This document shows, one piece after another, positions 1 through 8,101 of a stretch of DNA of 64,000 nt; position 1 is the stretch's first letter, and each line of letters begins with the position of its first letter. Both the position numbers and the translations under genes were made by a program. Source of the DNA: Chloroflexota bacterium (GTDB taxonomy: Bacteria; Chloroflexota; Dehalococcoidia; Lucifugimonadales; Lucifugimonadaceae). Location: NCBI GenBank assembly GCA_002721615.1, contig PBKW01000011.1, positions 1 to 64,000 on the forward strand, given 5' to 3'. The notes under the pieces are model-generated. The model searched no databases. It saw nothing but the letters and a program-made list of their open reading frames with translations, and was not told the origin of the DNA.

Positions 1-187
1 CCATGAAAACCCTGGGGTAGGACCTACTAGTAAAAATATTATAGAAGAGAATATGGTCTTTACAGTAGAACCAGGTATTTATATAGAAAATTGGGGTGGA
101 GTAAGAATAGAAGACATAGTATTAATTAAAAATGGAAAAACAAAAATATTAAGTAATGCAAAAAAAAATAAAATCTTAGATAAATAA
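1..187 (+). CDS. Xaa-Pro peptidase (M24 family), 3' end only
   Basis: Reading from base 2 gives about 61 residues of the C-terminal catalytic core of an M24 'pita-bread' metallopeptidase. H-E-x-P-G-V-G-P, then M-V-F-T-V-E-P-G-I-Y, then G-G-V-R-I-E-D are visible; in this family the His and the two Glu of these blocks bind the metal pair. Family knowledge suggests an aminopeptidase P or Xaa-Pro dipeptidase that removes N-terminal residues preceding proline in the cytoplasm. The 5' part lies outside the window, so pepP and pepQ cannot be told apart. The stop lies 10 nt before efp, a common neighbour pairing in bacteria and probably one operon. Confidence 0.9.
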   Translation, partial: HENPGVGPTSKNIIEENMVFTVEPGIYIENWGGVRIEDIVLIKNGKTKILSNAKKNKILDK

Positions 188-197
188 AGAGGAAGAA

Positions 198-761
198 ATG
201 ACAATAAGTTCTAGTGAAATAAAAAGAAACATGACTATTATGATAGATAATGAAATATTTCAAATACTTGAATGGCAACATAGAAAACCTCCCAAAGCTC
301 CACCTACGTTGACTTTAAAAGTTAAAAACATAAAAACTGGTAACGTTTTTGAAAAAAAATTACAAGGTAATAGGCCATTAACTTTAGCTAGAACTGATAA
401 AAGACCTTTTCAATATCTTTATAGCGATTCTACTTCTCATACATTTATGAATAATGAAACCTTCGAGCAAATAAATATTGAGCCTTCAATTTTAGGTAAT
501 GCATTAGATTTCATTGTCGAAGGAGACATTATAGAAGTAATTTCATTTCAAGAAAAACCTATAAGTATAGATCTTCCTATTTCTGTAATTCTCGAGGTAG
601 TAGATACTGAACAAGCAGTACGTGGTGATACTGCAACCAATGTAACTAAAAATGCTACTCTAAATACTGGTTTAAAAGTTCAAGTACCTCTGTTTATAGA
701 ATCAGGAGGAAAAATTAAAATTGACACTCGTACAGGTCAATATATTGAAAGATCAAATTAA
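198..761 (+). CDS. efp: Elongation factor P with unusual Pro-rich loop
   Basis: This 187-residue protein is the usual EF-P length and has the KOW-like N domain, the central OB domain (F-M-N-N-E-T-F-E-Q near residues 82-90) and a C-terminal OB domain (T-L-N-T-G-L-K-V-Q-V-P-L). EF-P binds the ribosomal E site and rescues ribosomes stalled on polyproline. The start ATG has an AGAGGA ribosome-binding site. The P-site loop reads K30-P-P-K33-A-P-P36, where the widespread form is K-P-G-K-G: the tip lysine is kept but both flanking glycines are replaced. I see no EF-P lysine-modification gene nearby. The protein is clearly EF-P; the effect of the loop change is unknown. Confidence 0.97.
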   Translation: MTISSSEIKRNMTIMIDNEIFQILEWQHRKPPKAPPTLTLKVKNIKTGNVFEKKLQGNRPLTLARTDKRPFQYLYSDSTSHTFMNNETFEQINIEPSILGNALDFIVEGDIIEVISFQEKPISIDLPISVILEVVDTEQAVRGDTATNVTKNATLNTGLKVQVPLFIESGGKIKIDTRTGQYIERSN

Positions 762-765
762 TTTA

Positions 766-2010
766 ATGATTTTCAAAGAAGAAAGTAACTATTCAAACAT
801 TAAAGCTACTTTTACTGTAGGTGAGTTATCAGAATATATAAAGAATACTTTAGAAAAAACTTCTCATTTAAGAAATCTTGAAGTAATAGGGGAAATATCT
901 AACCATTACCAATCTTCAAGCGGCCATAACTATTTCTCATTAAAAGACGAAAAAGCTGTAATTCGATGTGTGATGTTTAAAGAAACTTCAGGAATAGAAT
1001 ATTTAGAAAATGGGCAATTAATCAATGCTCATGGTTATATTTCTTTTTACAAAACCAGAGGAGAGCTTCAAGTATATGTAAATAAAGTTGAGCCAGAAGG
1101 TATTGGCTCTCTGCAAAAGAGCTTTGAACTTTTGAAAACCAAACTAGAATCAGAAGGTTTATTTGATATTTCTAGAAAAAGAAGTTTACCCAAATATCCA
1201 AAATTTATTGGAATTGTAACATCAAAGAAAGGTTCTGTTTTACATGACATTTTAAATATCATAAAACGTAGATACCCTATGATAAAAATTAAAATCTCAG
1301 ACACAAAAGTTCAAGGTAAAGAAGCTTCAGCATCAATAGTAAAATCAATAAAAATTTTAGAATCTCAAAAGGATATTGAGTTAATTATTTTAGCGAGAGG
1401 AGGAGGATCTTTGGAAGATCTTTGGCCTTTTAATGAGGAAATAGTTGCGAAATCTATATTTGCTTGTAAAGTTCCTGTAGTCAGCGCAATAGGTCATGAA
1501 ACCGACTTTACTATTTCTGATCTTGTTTCAGACTTACGTGCTCCTACTCCTTCAGCTGCTGCGGAAATAATTACACCTGACATAGTTGAATTAAAAAATT
1601 GGATTTCTCAAAAATTAAATGAACTCTACCAAAATATTGATTTTTTAATTTCAAAAAAACAATCTAATCTAGAAATTACTTTTGATCGTCTTTTGTATAA
1701 AAAACCTGATATTTCATTTTCTGAGAACACTATCATTCAATATTCAAATTCTATAAAAAATTCTTTTTTAAAAAATTATGAAAAATTATTACTAACCATT
1801 AATTCTCTTGAAAACTCTTTAAGAACACTAGATCCTAATAATGTATTAAGTAGAGGATATTCAATAATTTCCAATAAGAAGAATCATGAAATAATCACAA
1901 AAACTAACCAATTAAAAGTAGGAGATTTACTTTCGATTATAATTAAAAACGGTGAAATAGAAGCAAAAACAACTAATTTAAAAAAAAATGTAAGGATTGA
2001 TGATGAGTGA
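766..2010 (+). CDS. xseA: Exodeoxyribonuclease VII large subunit
   Basis: XseA is the catalytic subunit of ExoVII, which with XseB degrades single-stranded DNA in both directions during repair. The sequence has the N-terminal OB fold (F-T-V-G-E-L, then V-I-G-E-I-S-N-H and N-Y-F-S-L-K-D) and the catalytic core with G-I-V-T-S-K-K-G, A-R-G-G-G-S-L-E-D-L-W-P-F-N and A-I-G-H-E-T-D-F-T. The C-terminal part ends in the usual L-S-R-G-Y block. I chose ATG 766, which gives 414 residues. A longer TTG start at 721 would lie inside efp and adds no conserved sequence. The gene follows efp by 4 nt and overlaps xseB, so the three are probably co-transcribed. Confidence 0.95.
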   Translation: MIFKEESNYSNIKATFTVGELSEYIKNTLEKTSHLRNLEVIGEISNHYQSSSGHNYFSLKDEKAVIRCVMFKETSGIEYLENGQLINAHGYISFYKTRGELQVYVNKVEPEGIGSLQKSFELLKTKLESEGLFDISRKRSLPKYPKFIGIVTSKKGSVLHDILNIIKRRYPMIKIKISDTKVQGKEASASIVKSIKILESQKDIELIILARGGGSLEDLWPFNEEIVAKSIFACKVPVVSAIGHETDFTISDLVSDLRAPTPSAAAEIITPDIVELKNWISQKLNELYQNIDFLISKKQSNLEITFDRLLYKKPDISFSENTIIQYSNSIKNSFLKNYEKLLLTINSLENSLRTLDPNNVLSRGYSIISNKKNHEIITKTNQLKVGDLLSIIIKNGEIEAKTTNLKKNVRIDDE

Positions 2011-2197
2011 AAAAAATAATTTTGAATTATTATTAGAAAAACTAGAAATCATTGTAAGAAAATTAGAAGAAGGTGATCTTTCCTTAGAAGAATCTAAAGA
2101 ATTATTTCTTGAAGGAGTAAGTATTTCTAAAAAATGTAAAGAAATACTCTCCGAAACAAAATTGGAGATAGAAGATATTACTAAAGATTTAGATTAA
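2003..2197 (+). CDS. xseB: Exodeoxyribonuclease VII small subunit
   Basis: This 64-residue helical protein has the XseB pattern F-E-x-x-L-x-x-L-E-x-I-V-x-x-L-E-x-G-D-L-S-L-E-E-S. It forms the multi-copy helical sheath around XseA. The gene overlaps the end of xseA, as is typical. Three in-frame starts lie at 1997 (TTG), 2000 and 2003 (ATG). I chose 2003 because an AAGG element at 1992-1995 lies 7 nt upstream of it; 2000 is almost as good. The stop is 17 nt from the convergent clpP stop and I see no terminator there. Confidence 0.93.
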   Translation: MSEKNNFELLLEKLEIIVRKLEEGDLSLEESKELFLEGVSISKKCKEILSETKLEIEDITKDLD

Positions 2198-2214
2198 TAA
2201 TTCTATTTAAATAC

Positions 2215-2838
2215 TTACTTCTTTGAAGATTTCTTAGTTTCAGATTTAGGTTTTTCAAGAATTTCATCAATTAATCCATATTCCACAGCTTGTTTTGCAG
2301 TCATCCAAGAATCTCTATCAGAATCTTTAATAATCTTAGATTCAGACTGACCAGTGTGATTAGAAATAATTTTAGTTAAACCATCTTTTACTCTTAATAC
2401 TTCTTTAGCAGCTATTTCAATATCAGAGGCTTGACCTTGAGCTCCACTTATAGGTTGATGCATATGAATAGTTGAATTAGGTAATGCAAACCTTTTCCCT
2501 TTAGTCCCAGCAGTTAAAAGAACAGTACCAAAACTAGCACATAAACCTACGCTAATAGTTGAAACATCACATGGAATATGTTGCATAGTGTCATAGATAG
2601 CTAAACCAGCATAAACACCGCCTCCAGGTGAATTTATATATAAATTAATATCTTTAGTTGCATCTTCTCTTGCTAAATAGAGCATTTGGGCAACAATTAA
2701 ATTAGAAATTTGATCATTGATAGGAGTACCTAAAAAAATAATTCTTTCTTTTAAAAGTAATGAGAATATATCAAAAGCTCTTTCTCCTCTAGCACCATTT
2801 TCTATAACTGTAGGTATAATATTTTCTATATCATTCAT
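2215..2838 (-). CDS. clpP: ATP-dependent Clp protease proteolytic subunit
   Basis: ClpP forms the 14-subunit barrel that degrades proteins unfolded by ClpX, ClpA or ClpC. The Ser-His-Asp triad is visible: Ser102 in G-L-C-A-S-F-G, His127 in I-H-M-H-Q-P and an Asp near 176 in D-R-D. The oligomer and binding regions (Y-I-N-S-P-G-G, A-I-Y-D-T-M) are intact. The start is the ATG at 2838, preceded by GGAG with 6 nt spacing; an in-frame TTG four codons earlier overlaps that ribosome-binding site. The C-terminus is a charged Lys/Ser tail. It is the last gene of the lrp-bioY-aspS-tig-clpP run, and the tig-clpP pairing is classical. No clpX follows. Confidence 0.97.
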   Translation of the reverse strand: MNDIENIIPTVIENGARGERAFDIFSLLLKERIIFLGTPINDQISNLIVAQMLYLAREDATKDINLYINSPGGGVYAGLAIYDTMQHIPCDVSTISVGLCASFGTVLLTAGTKGKRFALPNSTIHMHQPISGAQGQASDIEIAAKEVLRVKDGLTKIISNHTGQSESKIIKDSDRDSWMTAKQAVEYGLIDEILEKPKSETKKSSKK

Positions 2839-2885
2839 ATTTATCTCCAAATTTTTAATTGAATAATTATTTATATGATTATTAA

Positions 2886-4190
2886 TTATTTCTTTTGTTT
2901 ATCTTTAGATTTTACCACTCTATCTTTAGCCAATTTCAAAATTTTATCCATAATTAATCTATCTTTAATAGATTGTCTAATATTTTGTTCAACTTGATCT
3001 TTAGATATATTGTTGTTTTTATTGTTATTTTCTTCCCACCTTTTTATCTCTTCTATAACCTCTTTTTCCTCAACTTTTATATTTTCTTTGATAGAAATTT
3101 CATTAATTATCAGAGACCTAAAAATATTTTTTTCTGCAACTTCACGAGATTCCTCTAACAATCCTTCATAAGTTTTTTCTGAATTTTTTAAATACTCATC
3201 AAAATCTAGTTTTCTAGATTCAATATACTCTTTTTGTCTTTTGACAATATTTTCAGATTCTTGATCAACCAAAATTGGAGCTACAACAAATTTTGAATCA
3301 TCCATAACTTGATTAATAAAATCTTCAATAATTCTATTGTTCCATTCATTTTCAGCGTTTAATTTTAAATTTTCTCTGACTTTTTCCTTTAATTCCTTAA
3401 CACTTTCTAGTCCTTCTCCTAAACTTTTCGCAAAATCATCATTTAATTCAGGTAATGCCTTTTCTTTAATTTCATGAACCAATACTTTAAATTCTCCAGA
3501 CTTATTTCTTAATTTTTCATCCGGAAAATTTTCAGGAAATTTTAAATTAAATTTTTTTTCATCTCCAATATTCATTTTTATCAATTTCTCAGAAAATCCC
3601 GGAATAGATTCAACATGATCTTTACCATAATCAACTATAAATTCCATCTTATTTTGACTAGTAATAGTTTTTTCATCTGAATTAATTTCAAAATCTATTA
3701 TTAACGAATCCCCTCTTTTAACACTCCTTTCTACTGGAATCCAAGTTAATTGAGATTCTCTTACTTGATCAATCACATTATTAATTTCTTTTACCCCAAT
3801 TTTATTTTTTGATTGAACAATTTTAAATTTTTCATATGAAGATAAATTAACAATTGGAACCAGAGCAACTTTAGCAAGAATTTTTAATTTTGGATCAAGT
3901 GATTCAACGGAAACTACAGGAGTAGCCACTATTTCTATTTTCTCTTTATCAACTGCTTTGAAAACTACCTCAGGTATTAAAGTATCTAAAGATTCTTGAA
4001 CCAATCTTTGTTTTCCTAATGAATTTTCTAAAACTGATCTAGGAACTTTTCCTTTCCTAAATCCAGGAAAATTCATCTTCTTACTCATTCTATTGCAAGC
4101 AATCTGGATATGACTTTCCATATCTTCATCATTTACCTCAATAGTTAAGTTTATTTGTTGTTGATCGGTTTTTTCAGTAGATATTTTCAT
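2886..4190 (-). CDS. tig: Trigger factor chaperone
   Basis: At 434 residues this is a full-length trigger factor, the ribosome-bound chaperone that meets nascent chains. The ribosome-binding signature G-F-R-K-G-K-V-P is near residues 43-50. It is followed by the PPIase-like FKBP domain (about 150-235, with R-G-D-S-L-I-I-D-F and N-F-P-D-E-K) and the long helical C-terminal arms, rich in Lys and Glu. The ATG at 4190 lacks a clear Shine-Dalgarno. It lies 48 nt downstream of aspS and is read toward clpP. Poly-Asn/Lys stretches near 390-400 reflect base composition. Confidence 0.96.
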   Translation of the reverse strand: MKISTEKTDQQQINLTIEVNDEDMESHIQIACNRMSKKMNFPGFRKGKVPRSVLENSLGKQRLVQESLDTLIPEVVFKAVDKEKIEIVATPVVSVESLDPKLKILAKVALVPIVNLSSYEKFKIVQSKNKIGVKEINNVIDQVRESQLTWIPVERSVKRGDSLIIDFEINSDEKTITSQNKMEFIVDYGKDHVESIPGFSEKLIKMNIGDEKKFNLKFPENFPDEKLRNKSGEFKVLVHEIKEKALPELNDDFAKSLGEGLESVKELKEKVRENLKLNAENEWNNRIIEDFINQVMDDSKFVVAPILVDQESENIVKRQKEYIESRKLDFDEYLKNSEKTYEGLLEESREVAEKNIFRSLIINEISIKENIKVEEKEVIEEIKRWEENNNKNNNISKDQVEQNIRQSIKDRLIMDKILKLAKDRVVKSKDKQKK

Positions 4191-4238
4191 TTTTCATACT
4201 TCATAAATTAATCTGAATATAGAAAGAAATAATATCAC

Positions 4239-6029
4239 TCATTCTTTATTATGAATATCCAAATTCAATTCTGTGAGTTGTTGATTAGAAATTAATGATG
4301 GAGTATCAAATAAAGGATCAAATGCTGTTTGAGTTTTAGGAAAAGTAATTACTTCCCTTATTGAACTTTCTCCAACTAACATTGCTACTAACCTATCTAA
4401 ACCTAGTCCCATACCTCCATGTGGAGGGGCGCCATATTCAAAAGATTCCAATATTGTTGAAAATCTTTCTGAAACTTCACTAGATGAATATCCAATAATA
4501 TTAAATACCTTCTCTTGGATTTCCCTATTGTGAATTCTTATACTTCCTGAGCCTAATTCTACCCCATTACAAACTAAATCAAACAATTGTCCAATAATGT
4601 CTCCTGGATTTGAATCTAAATATTTTATGTGTTCATCTTTAGGGGAAGTAAAAACATGGTGCATAGCATCCCATTTTTCTTCATCAAGATTCCACTCAAA
4701 TAACGGAAAATCCACTATAAAGGCAAATGAAAATGAATCTGTTTTTATTAAATTCAAATCTTCAGCAATTTTGTTTCTTAATAAACTTAAAGATTGATTT
4801 ACAATTTTTTTAGACCCAGCACAAATTAATAAAAGATCATCTTCTTCACATTTACTAATTAATATACTTTCCTTTAATTTCTCTATATTTACAAATTTAC
4901 TAAATGCTGATTTAATATCTTGAACTTCTAAATCATTATTCTTTTTATTTGTTCTAGTTAAAGTAAAAACTCCTGGACCTCCATTTTCTACAATTAACTG
5001 GTTCAATTCTGAGATTTGAGAACGTGAATAAGAAAAACAACCTGGAGCCACCAAACCTTTAATAATTCCATTAGAATCAATTGTTTTATTGAAAACTCCA
5101 AAATCAGAATTAGAAAAAACATCTGTTAAGTCAACCAACTTTAAATCAAACCTCAAATCTGGTTTATCTGTTCCATAAACATCCATAGACTCTTTAAAAC
5201 TTATTCTAGGAAATTTTTCAGGAATCTCTGCATTAGGGGAAATTTTTCTTATAAGATACTTATATAAATCTTCAACTAAATTTAAAACATCATCTTGCTC
5301 TACAAAACTCATTTCAAAATCAAGTTGAGTATGCTCAGGTTGCCTGTCAGCTCTTAAATCTTCATCTCTAAAACATCTAGCAATTTGAAAATATCGTTCA
5401 AAACCAGAGACCATTAATACTTGCTTCATTTGCTGTGGTGATTGAGGAAGTGCATAAAAATTTCCCTGATGAACTCTACTAGGAACAACATAGTCTCTAG
5501 CTCCCTCTGGGGTACTCTTGATAAGGATAGGTGTCTCTATTTGAACAAAATCTTTCTCATGAAGAAAATCCCAAATTGCTTTAGTTACAATATGCCTAGT
5601 TTTAATATTTTTTTGCATTTTAGGCTTTCTTAAATCCAAATATCTGTATTTCAATCTTAAATTTTCATCAATATTTATATCTTCATTTACTTCAAAAGGA
5701 GGAGTTTTGGATTTATTTAAGATTTTTATTTCTGTGGCAATGACTTCAATTTTTCCTGTTAGTAAATTTGGATTTTCAGCACCTTTGATTCTTTTTTTTA
5801 CACTTCCTTTAACTTCAATAACCCATTCAGACCTTAAAGATAATGCAATCTTATGCGAATCTACAGATTTGCTAGGATCAAAAACTATTTGAATAATACC
5901 TTTTGAATCCCTCAAATCAATAAAAATGAGAGAGCCATGATCTCTCCTCTTATGAACCCAGCCAGCAAAACGAAAAATTTTTCCTTCATCTTTCTCTCTG
6001 ACTTCTCCACAACCAATATCCTTATACAA
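4239..6029 (-). CDS. aspS: Aspartyl-tRNA synthetase, probably non-discriminating
   Basis: This is a bacterial-type class IIb AspRS of 596 residues: an N-terminal OB anticodon-binding domain, motif 2 (C-F-R-D-E-D-L-R-A-D-R-Q-P-E-H-T-Q-L-D), a GAD insertion domain (about 280-420) and motif 3 (G-M-G-L-G-L-D-R-L-V-A-M). His31 lies in R-R-D-H-G-S-L, where the tRNA-Asp-specific E. coli enzyme has Leu, and G83 lies in the K-G-A-E-N-P-N segment. In Pseudomonas such His/Gly residues mark enzymes that also charge tRNA-Asn for the GatCAB amidation route. The start is TTG at 6029, with GGAG about 10 nt upstream. The spacing to bioY is 18 nt. Confidence 0.96.
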   Translation of the reverse strand: MYKDIGCGEVREKDEGKIFRFAGWVHKRRDHGSLIFIDLRDSKGIIQIVFDPSKSVDSHKIALSLRSEWVIEVKGSVKKRIKGAENPNLLTGKIEVIATEIKILNKSKTPPFEVNEDINIDENLRLKYRYLDLRKPKMQKNIKTRHIVTKAIWDFLHEKDFVQIETPILIKSTPEGARDYVVPSRVHQGNFYALPQSPQQMKQVLMVSGFERYFQIARCFRDEDLRADRQPEHTQLDFEMSFVEQDDVLNLVEDLYKYLIRKISPNAEIPEKFPRISFKESMDVYGTDKPDLRFDLKLVDLTDVFSNSDFGVFNKTIDSNGIIKGLVAPGCFSYSRSQISELNQLIVENGGPGVFTLTRTNKKNNDLEVQDIKSAFSKFVNIEKLKESILISKCEEDDLLLICAGSKKIVNQSLSLLRNKIAEDLNLIKTDSFSFAFIVDFPLFEWNLDEEKWDAMHHVFTSPKDEHIKYLDSNPGDIIGQLFDLVCNGVELGSGSIRIHNREIQEKVFNIIGYSSSEVSERFSTILESFEYGAPPHGGMGLGLDRLVAMLVGESSIREVITFPKTQTAFDPLFDTPSLISNQQLTELNLDIHNKE

Positions 6030-6047
6030 TTTATTGACGCTCCATAA

Positions 6048-6707
6048 TTACTTTAATTTTCTAGAATCAACTACCTGCCACAATAAACCTGTTATTAATG
6101 CAGCAAAAACCATTTTCAATAAATCACCAATTATGTAAGGATAAACTGCTTGAGATAAAAGTTGATCACTTTTAGGCCAACTAAAGTCAAAAAATGACAT
6201 TCCAATACTTAACCAAATTACTGCAGGAATATATATTGCAATATTTCCTATCAACATTGCCCATAGTGCTTTACTTCTAATCCAACCTCTTTGAGATAAA
6301 AATCCGATTATAGGCACAGCAAGGAAAAACCCTACTATATATCCTCCAGTAGCACCAAAAAAATAACTAAAACCACCATTCCCACTTTGAAAAATAGGAG
6401 CCCCCATAATTCCCAAAAATACATATGAAAAAATAGTAATTAAACCAAGCCTCCATCCCAAAACACTTCCCATCATTAACACTCCAAATGTTTGCATAGT
6501 AACTGGAACTGGATTATCTGGGAGAAAAAATTTTATCTGAGCTAAAATCGTCTCAAAAATTAAAAAAGCAATAATAACTAATAGCTTTGATTTCCATCCA
6601 ATATTAGTAAAAATTGATTCTAATAAAGAATTCTGTTTTTCTCCTAATATAGAAAGATTATTTTTCAAACCTAAATGTGTAGAATGTTCAATTGAAGATT
6701 GTTCCAT
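6048..6707 (-). CDS. bioY: BioY, biotin ECF transporter substrate-binding subunit
   Basis: This 219-residue membrane protein has six hydrophobic segments after a soluble 40-residue N-terminus. It shows the BioY blocks P-V-P-V-T-M-Q-T-F-G-V-L, G-A-x-G-G-Y-I-V-G-F and P-Y-I-I-G-D-L-L-K. BioY captures biotin and works alone or with the shared EcfA/A'/T energy module; no ecf genes are in the window. Its presence suggests biotin scavenging, which fits the need for biotin by acetyl-CoA carboxylase (accDA in this window). The ATG has a good AGGAG site. It lies between the Lrp-type regulator (12 nt away) and aspS. No BirA operator is recognisable. Confidence 0.93.
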   Translation of the reverse strand: MEQSSIEHSTHLGLKNNLSILGEKQNSLLESIFTNIGWKSKLLVIIAFLIFETILAQIKFFLPDNPVPVTMQTFGVLMMGSVLGWRLGLITIFSYVFLGIMGAPIFQSGNGGFSYFFGATGGYIVGFFLAVPIIGFLSQRGWIRSKALWAMLIGNIAIYIPAVIWLSIGMSFFDFSWPKSDQLLSQAVYPYIIGDLLKMVFAALITGLLWQVVDSRKLK

Positions 6708-6719
6708 TATTTTCTCCTA

Positions 6720-7160
6720 TTAATCTATGGGACCATGTCCTCTTTTTACAACTTTCAGATTAACAAATGTTTCAGTTCTACGCACACCTGCTATGGTACC
6801 TACGCTATCTCTGATAAATTTCCCTAATTCTTCAGTGGATTCCACAGCAGCCCACAAAAATATATCATAAGTTCCCGTAGTTTGTGCAACCCATGTAGCT
6901 TGATCTAAGTTCGAGACATGGTTAGTAATTATTCCAATTTTATCTGGATCTGTTTGGATTCCGATTAGAGCTTCAGAATTTAAACCTATACTATGAGGAT
7001 TAGGAACAGCAAAAATTCTGATAACATTATCAGCTGTCATTTTCTTCAATCTTCTTCTTACTGTCCCTTCACTAACTTTCAAAGTCCTTGCCATGTTAGC
7101 ATTAGAAACTCTCCCATTTTTCTTTAACATTGAAAGAATTTTATAATCTAGATCATCCAT
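6720..7160 (-). CDS. Lrp/AsnC family transcriptional regulator
   Basis: This 146-residue protein has the AsnC/Lrp architecture: an N-terminal winged helix (D-x-x-I-L-x-x-L-K-K-N-G-R, then A-R-T-L-K-V-S-E-G-T-V-R-R-R-L) and a C-terminal RAM ligand-binding domain (G-T-Y-D-I-F-L-W, then T-E-T-F-V-N-L-K-V-V-K). Such proteins form octamers that respond to small ligands, often amino acids. A strong GGAAGG ribosome-binding site precedes the ATG. It is the first gene of the run through clpP and is divergent from the A-type Fe-S gene; the 202-nt gap between them holds a palindrome that could be its operator. Target and ligand are unknown. Confidence 0.92.
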   Translation of the reverse strand: MDDLDYKILSMLKKNGRVSNANMARTLKVSEGTVRRRLKKMTADNVIRIFAVPNPHSIGLNSEALIGIQTDPDKIGIITNHVSNLDQATWVAQTTGTYDIFLWAAVESTEELGKFIRDSVGTIAGVRRTETFVNLKVVKRGHGPID

Positions 7161-7292
7161 TAATCACCTTCCTTTAAAAATATATTCAAGAATATTTATT
7201 TCGAAATCAGTAACAACTTCTAACAATAAAATAGTTTTTCGTTAACCAGTATAAGATAAGCAGTATTTAATAACAAAAAAGCACACTATTTA

Positions 7293-7321
7293 ATGAAAAT
7301 TTTTCATGTATAATCTATAAT
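7293..7321 (+). promoter_or_regulatory. Palindrome and -10 boxes in divergent lrp / Fe-S gap
   Basis: The 202-nt gap between the Lrp-type regulator and the Fe-S protein contains a perfect inverted repeat, ATGAAAA-T-TTTTCAT, at 7293-7307. It is followed at once by TATAAT at 7309-7314 and a second TATAAT at 7316-7321. The -35 match is poor, as in activated promoters. The palindrome lies in the -35/spacer zone, where a dimeric regulator could act. AT-rich palindromes also arise by chance, so the regulatory role is inferred. Confidence 0.4.
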
Positions 7322-7362
7322 ATTAAGATCATAAATACTTTAATACTTAACTGGAGTTACAA

Positions 7363-7785
7363 ATGGAAAAAGAGTCTACTGTCCTTATAGATATGACTGA
7401 GACAGCTACTTCAAAAATTAAAGAAGTAATTGAAGAACAAGAACTTAACAATTCCTATTTAAGAATCCAAATGACTTCTAATGAACATGGTTCGCCTGGA
7501 TATGCTTTTGGTTTAGAAGACAAACCTAGTCAAGATGACACTATTGTAGACCTTGGTGATTTTAAAGCTTTAATAGATCCCGGAACATTACCTCTTATCA
7601 CTGGTTCTAACATTGATTATGTAGAGGGTCTTCATCGCTCTGGATTTATAATTACTAACCCTAACCTACCTTCAGGTGGAGGTTGCGGAGGTGGAGGTTG
7701 TGGCTGTGGAAGTGGAGGTTGTGGAGGTGGAGGTGGAGGTTGTGGTTGCGGAGGTGGAGGTGAAGGTTGTGGTTGCGGAAATTAA
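7363..7785 (+). CDS. A-type (HesB/IscA-like) Fe-S protein with Gly/Cys-rich tail
   Basis: Residues 8-100 match the A-type Fe-S carrier fold (M-T-E-T-A-T-S-K-I-K-E-V, G-Y-A-F-G-L-E-D, V-D-Y-V-E-G-L-H-R-S-G-F-I-I-T-N-P-N). The first cluster cysteine of classical IscA/ErpA, expected around 'N-E-H-G-S-P-G-Y', is absent. The usual C-terminal C-G-C-G is expanded into about 36 residues made almost only of Gly and Cys, with eight Cys in C-G-C-G units. It may hold clusters or metal through the tail, but this is inference. A GGAG site precedes the ATG. A 7Fe ferredoxin follows 45 nt downstream, which supports an Fe-S role. The family is clear; the function of this variant is not. Confidence 0.85.
   Translation: MEKESTVLIDMTETATSKIKEVIEEQELNNSYLRIQMTSNEHGSPGYAFGLEDKPSQDDTIVDLGDFKALIDPGTLPLITGSNIDYVEGLHRSGFIITNPNLPSGGGCGGGGCGCGSGGCGGGGGGCGCGGGGEGCGCGN
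7675..7782 (+). repeat. GGAGGT/TGTGG repeat coding for the Gly/Cys tail
   Basis: This is a low-complexity tract built from reiterated gga-ggt-gga and ggt-tgt-gg units. It is in frame with the A-type Fe-S gene and unusually G-rich for this AT-rich genome. The G-richness on one strand is imposed by Gly codons but could also allow slippage and length variation or G-quadruplex formation. Confidence 0.85.
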
Positions 7786-7830
7786 ATTCTTGATTATTAT
7801 CTAGTTAAAAAAGATTAATGTTGAGGAAAA

Positions 7831-8097
7831 ATGACTTATATCATTACTTCTGCTTGTAAAGATTTACTTGATGGCTCTTGCGTTGATGTTTGTCCTGTAG
7901 ATTGCATATACTCCAAAAAAGGAGACAATCAGTTATTTATCAATCCTGAAGAATGCATTGATTGTGCTGCATGTGAACCTGTATGTCCTGTAAATGCAAT
8001 TTACCCAGAAGAAGAAGTTCCTGAGAAGGAATTAAGTTCTGTAGATTTAAGCAAAAACTACGATTATGACAACTCTGAGCCTGGATTAAACACCTAA
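7831..8097 (+). CDS. fdxA: 7Fe ferredoxin ([3Fe-4S][4Fe-4S])
   Basis: This is an 88-residue soluble electron carrier. Its cysteines match Azotobacter ferredoxin I: C9, C17 and C52 would bind the 3Fe cluster, C21, C42, C45 and C48 the 4Fe cluster, and C25 corresponds to the extra free cysteine. The start M-T-Y-I-I-T and the P-V-D-C-I-Y and E-E-C-I-D-C blocks are typical of FdxA. The C-terminal 30 residues are acidic and variable. A GAGG-like site precedes the ATG. It lies between the A-type Fe-S protein and the aldolase homologue, probably in one operon. The redox partner is unknown. Confidence 0.95.
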   Translation: MTYIITSACKDLLDGSCVDVCPVDCIYSKKGDNQLFINPEECIDCAACEPVCPVNAIYPEEEVPEKELSSVDLSKNYDYDNSEPGLNT

Positions 8098-8101
8098 TTA
8101 T

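Noticed and set aside
721-765. TTG at 721 as xseA start
   Set aside because: It lies inside efp and adds residues absent from XseA proteins; ATG 766 right after the efp stop fits.
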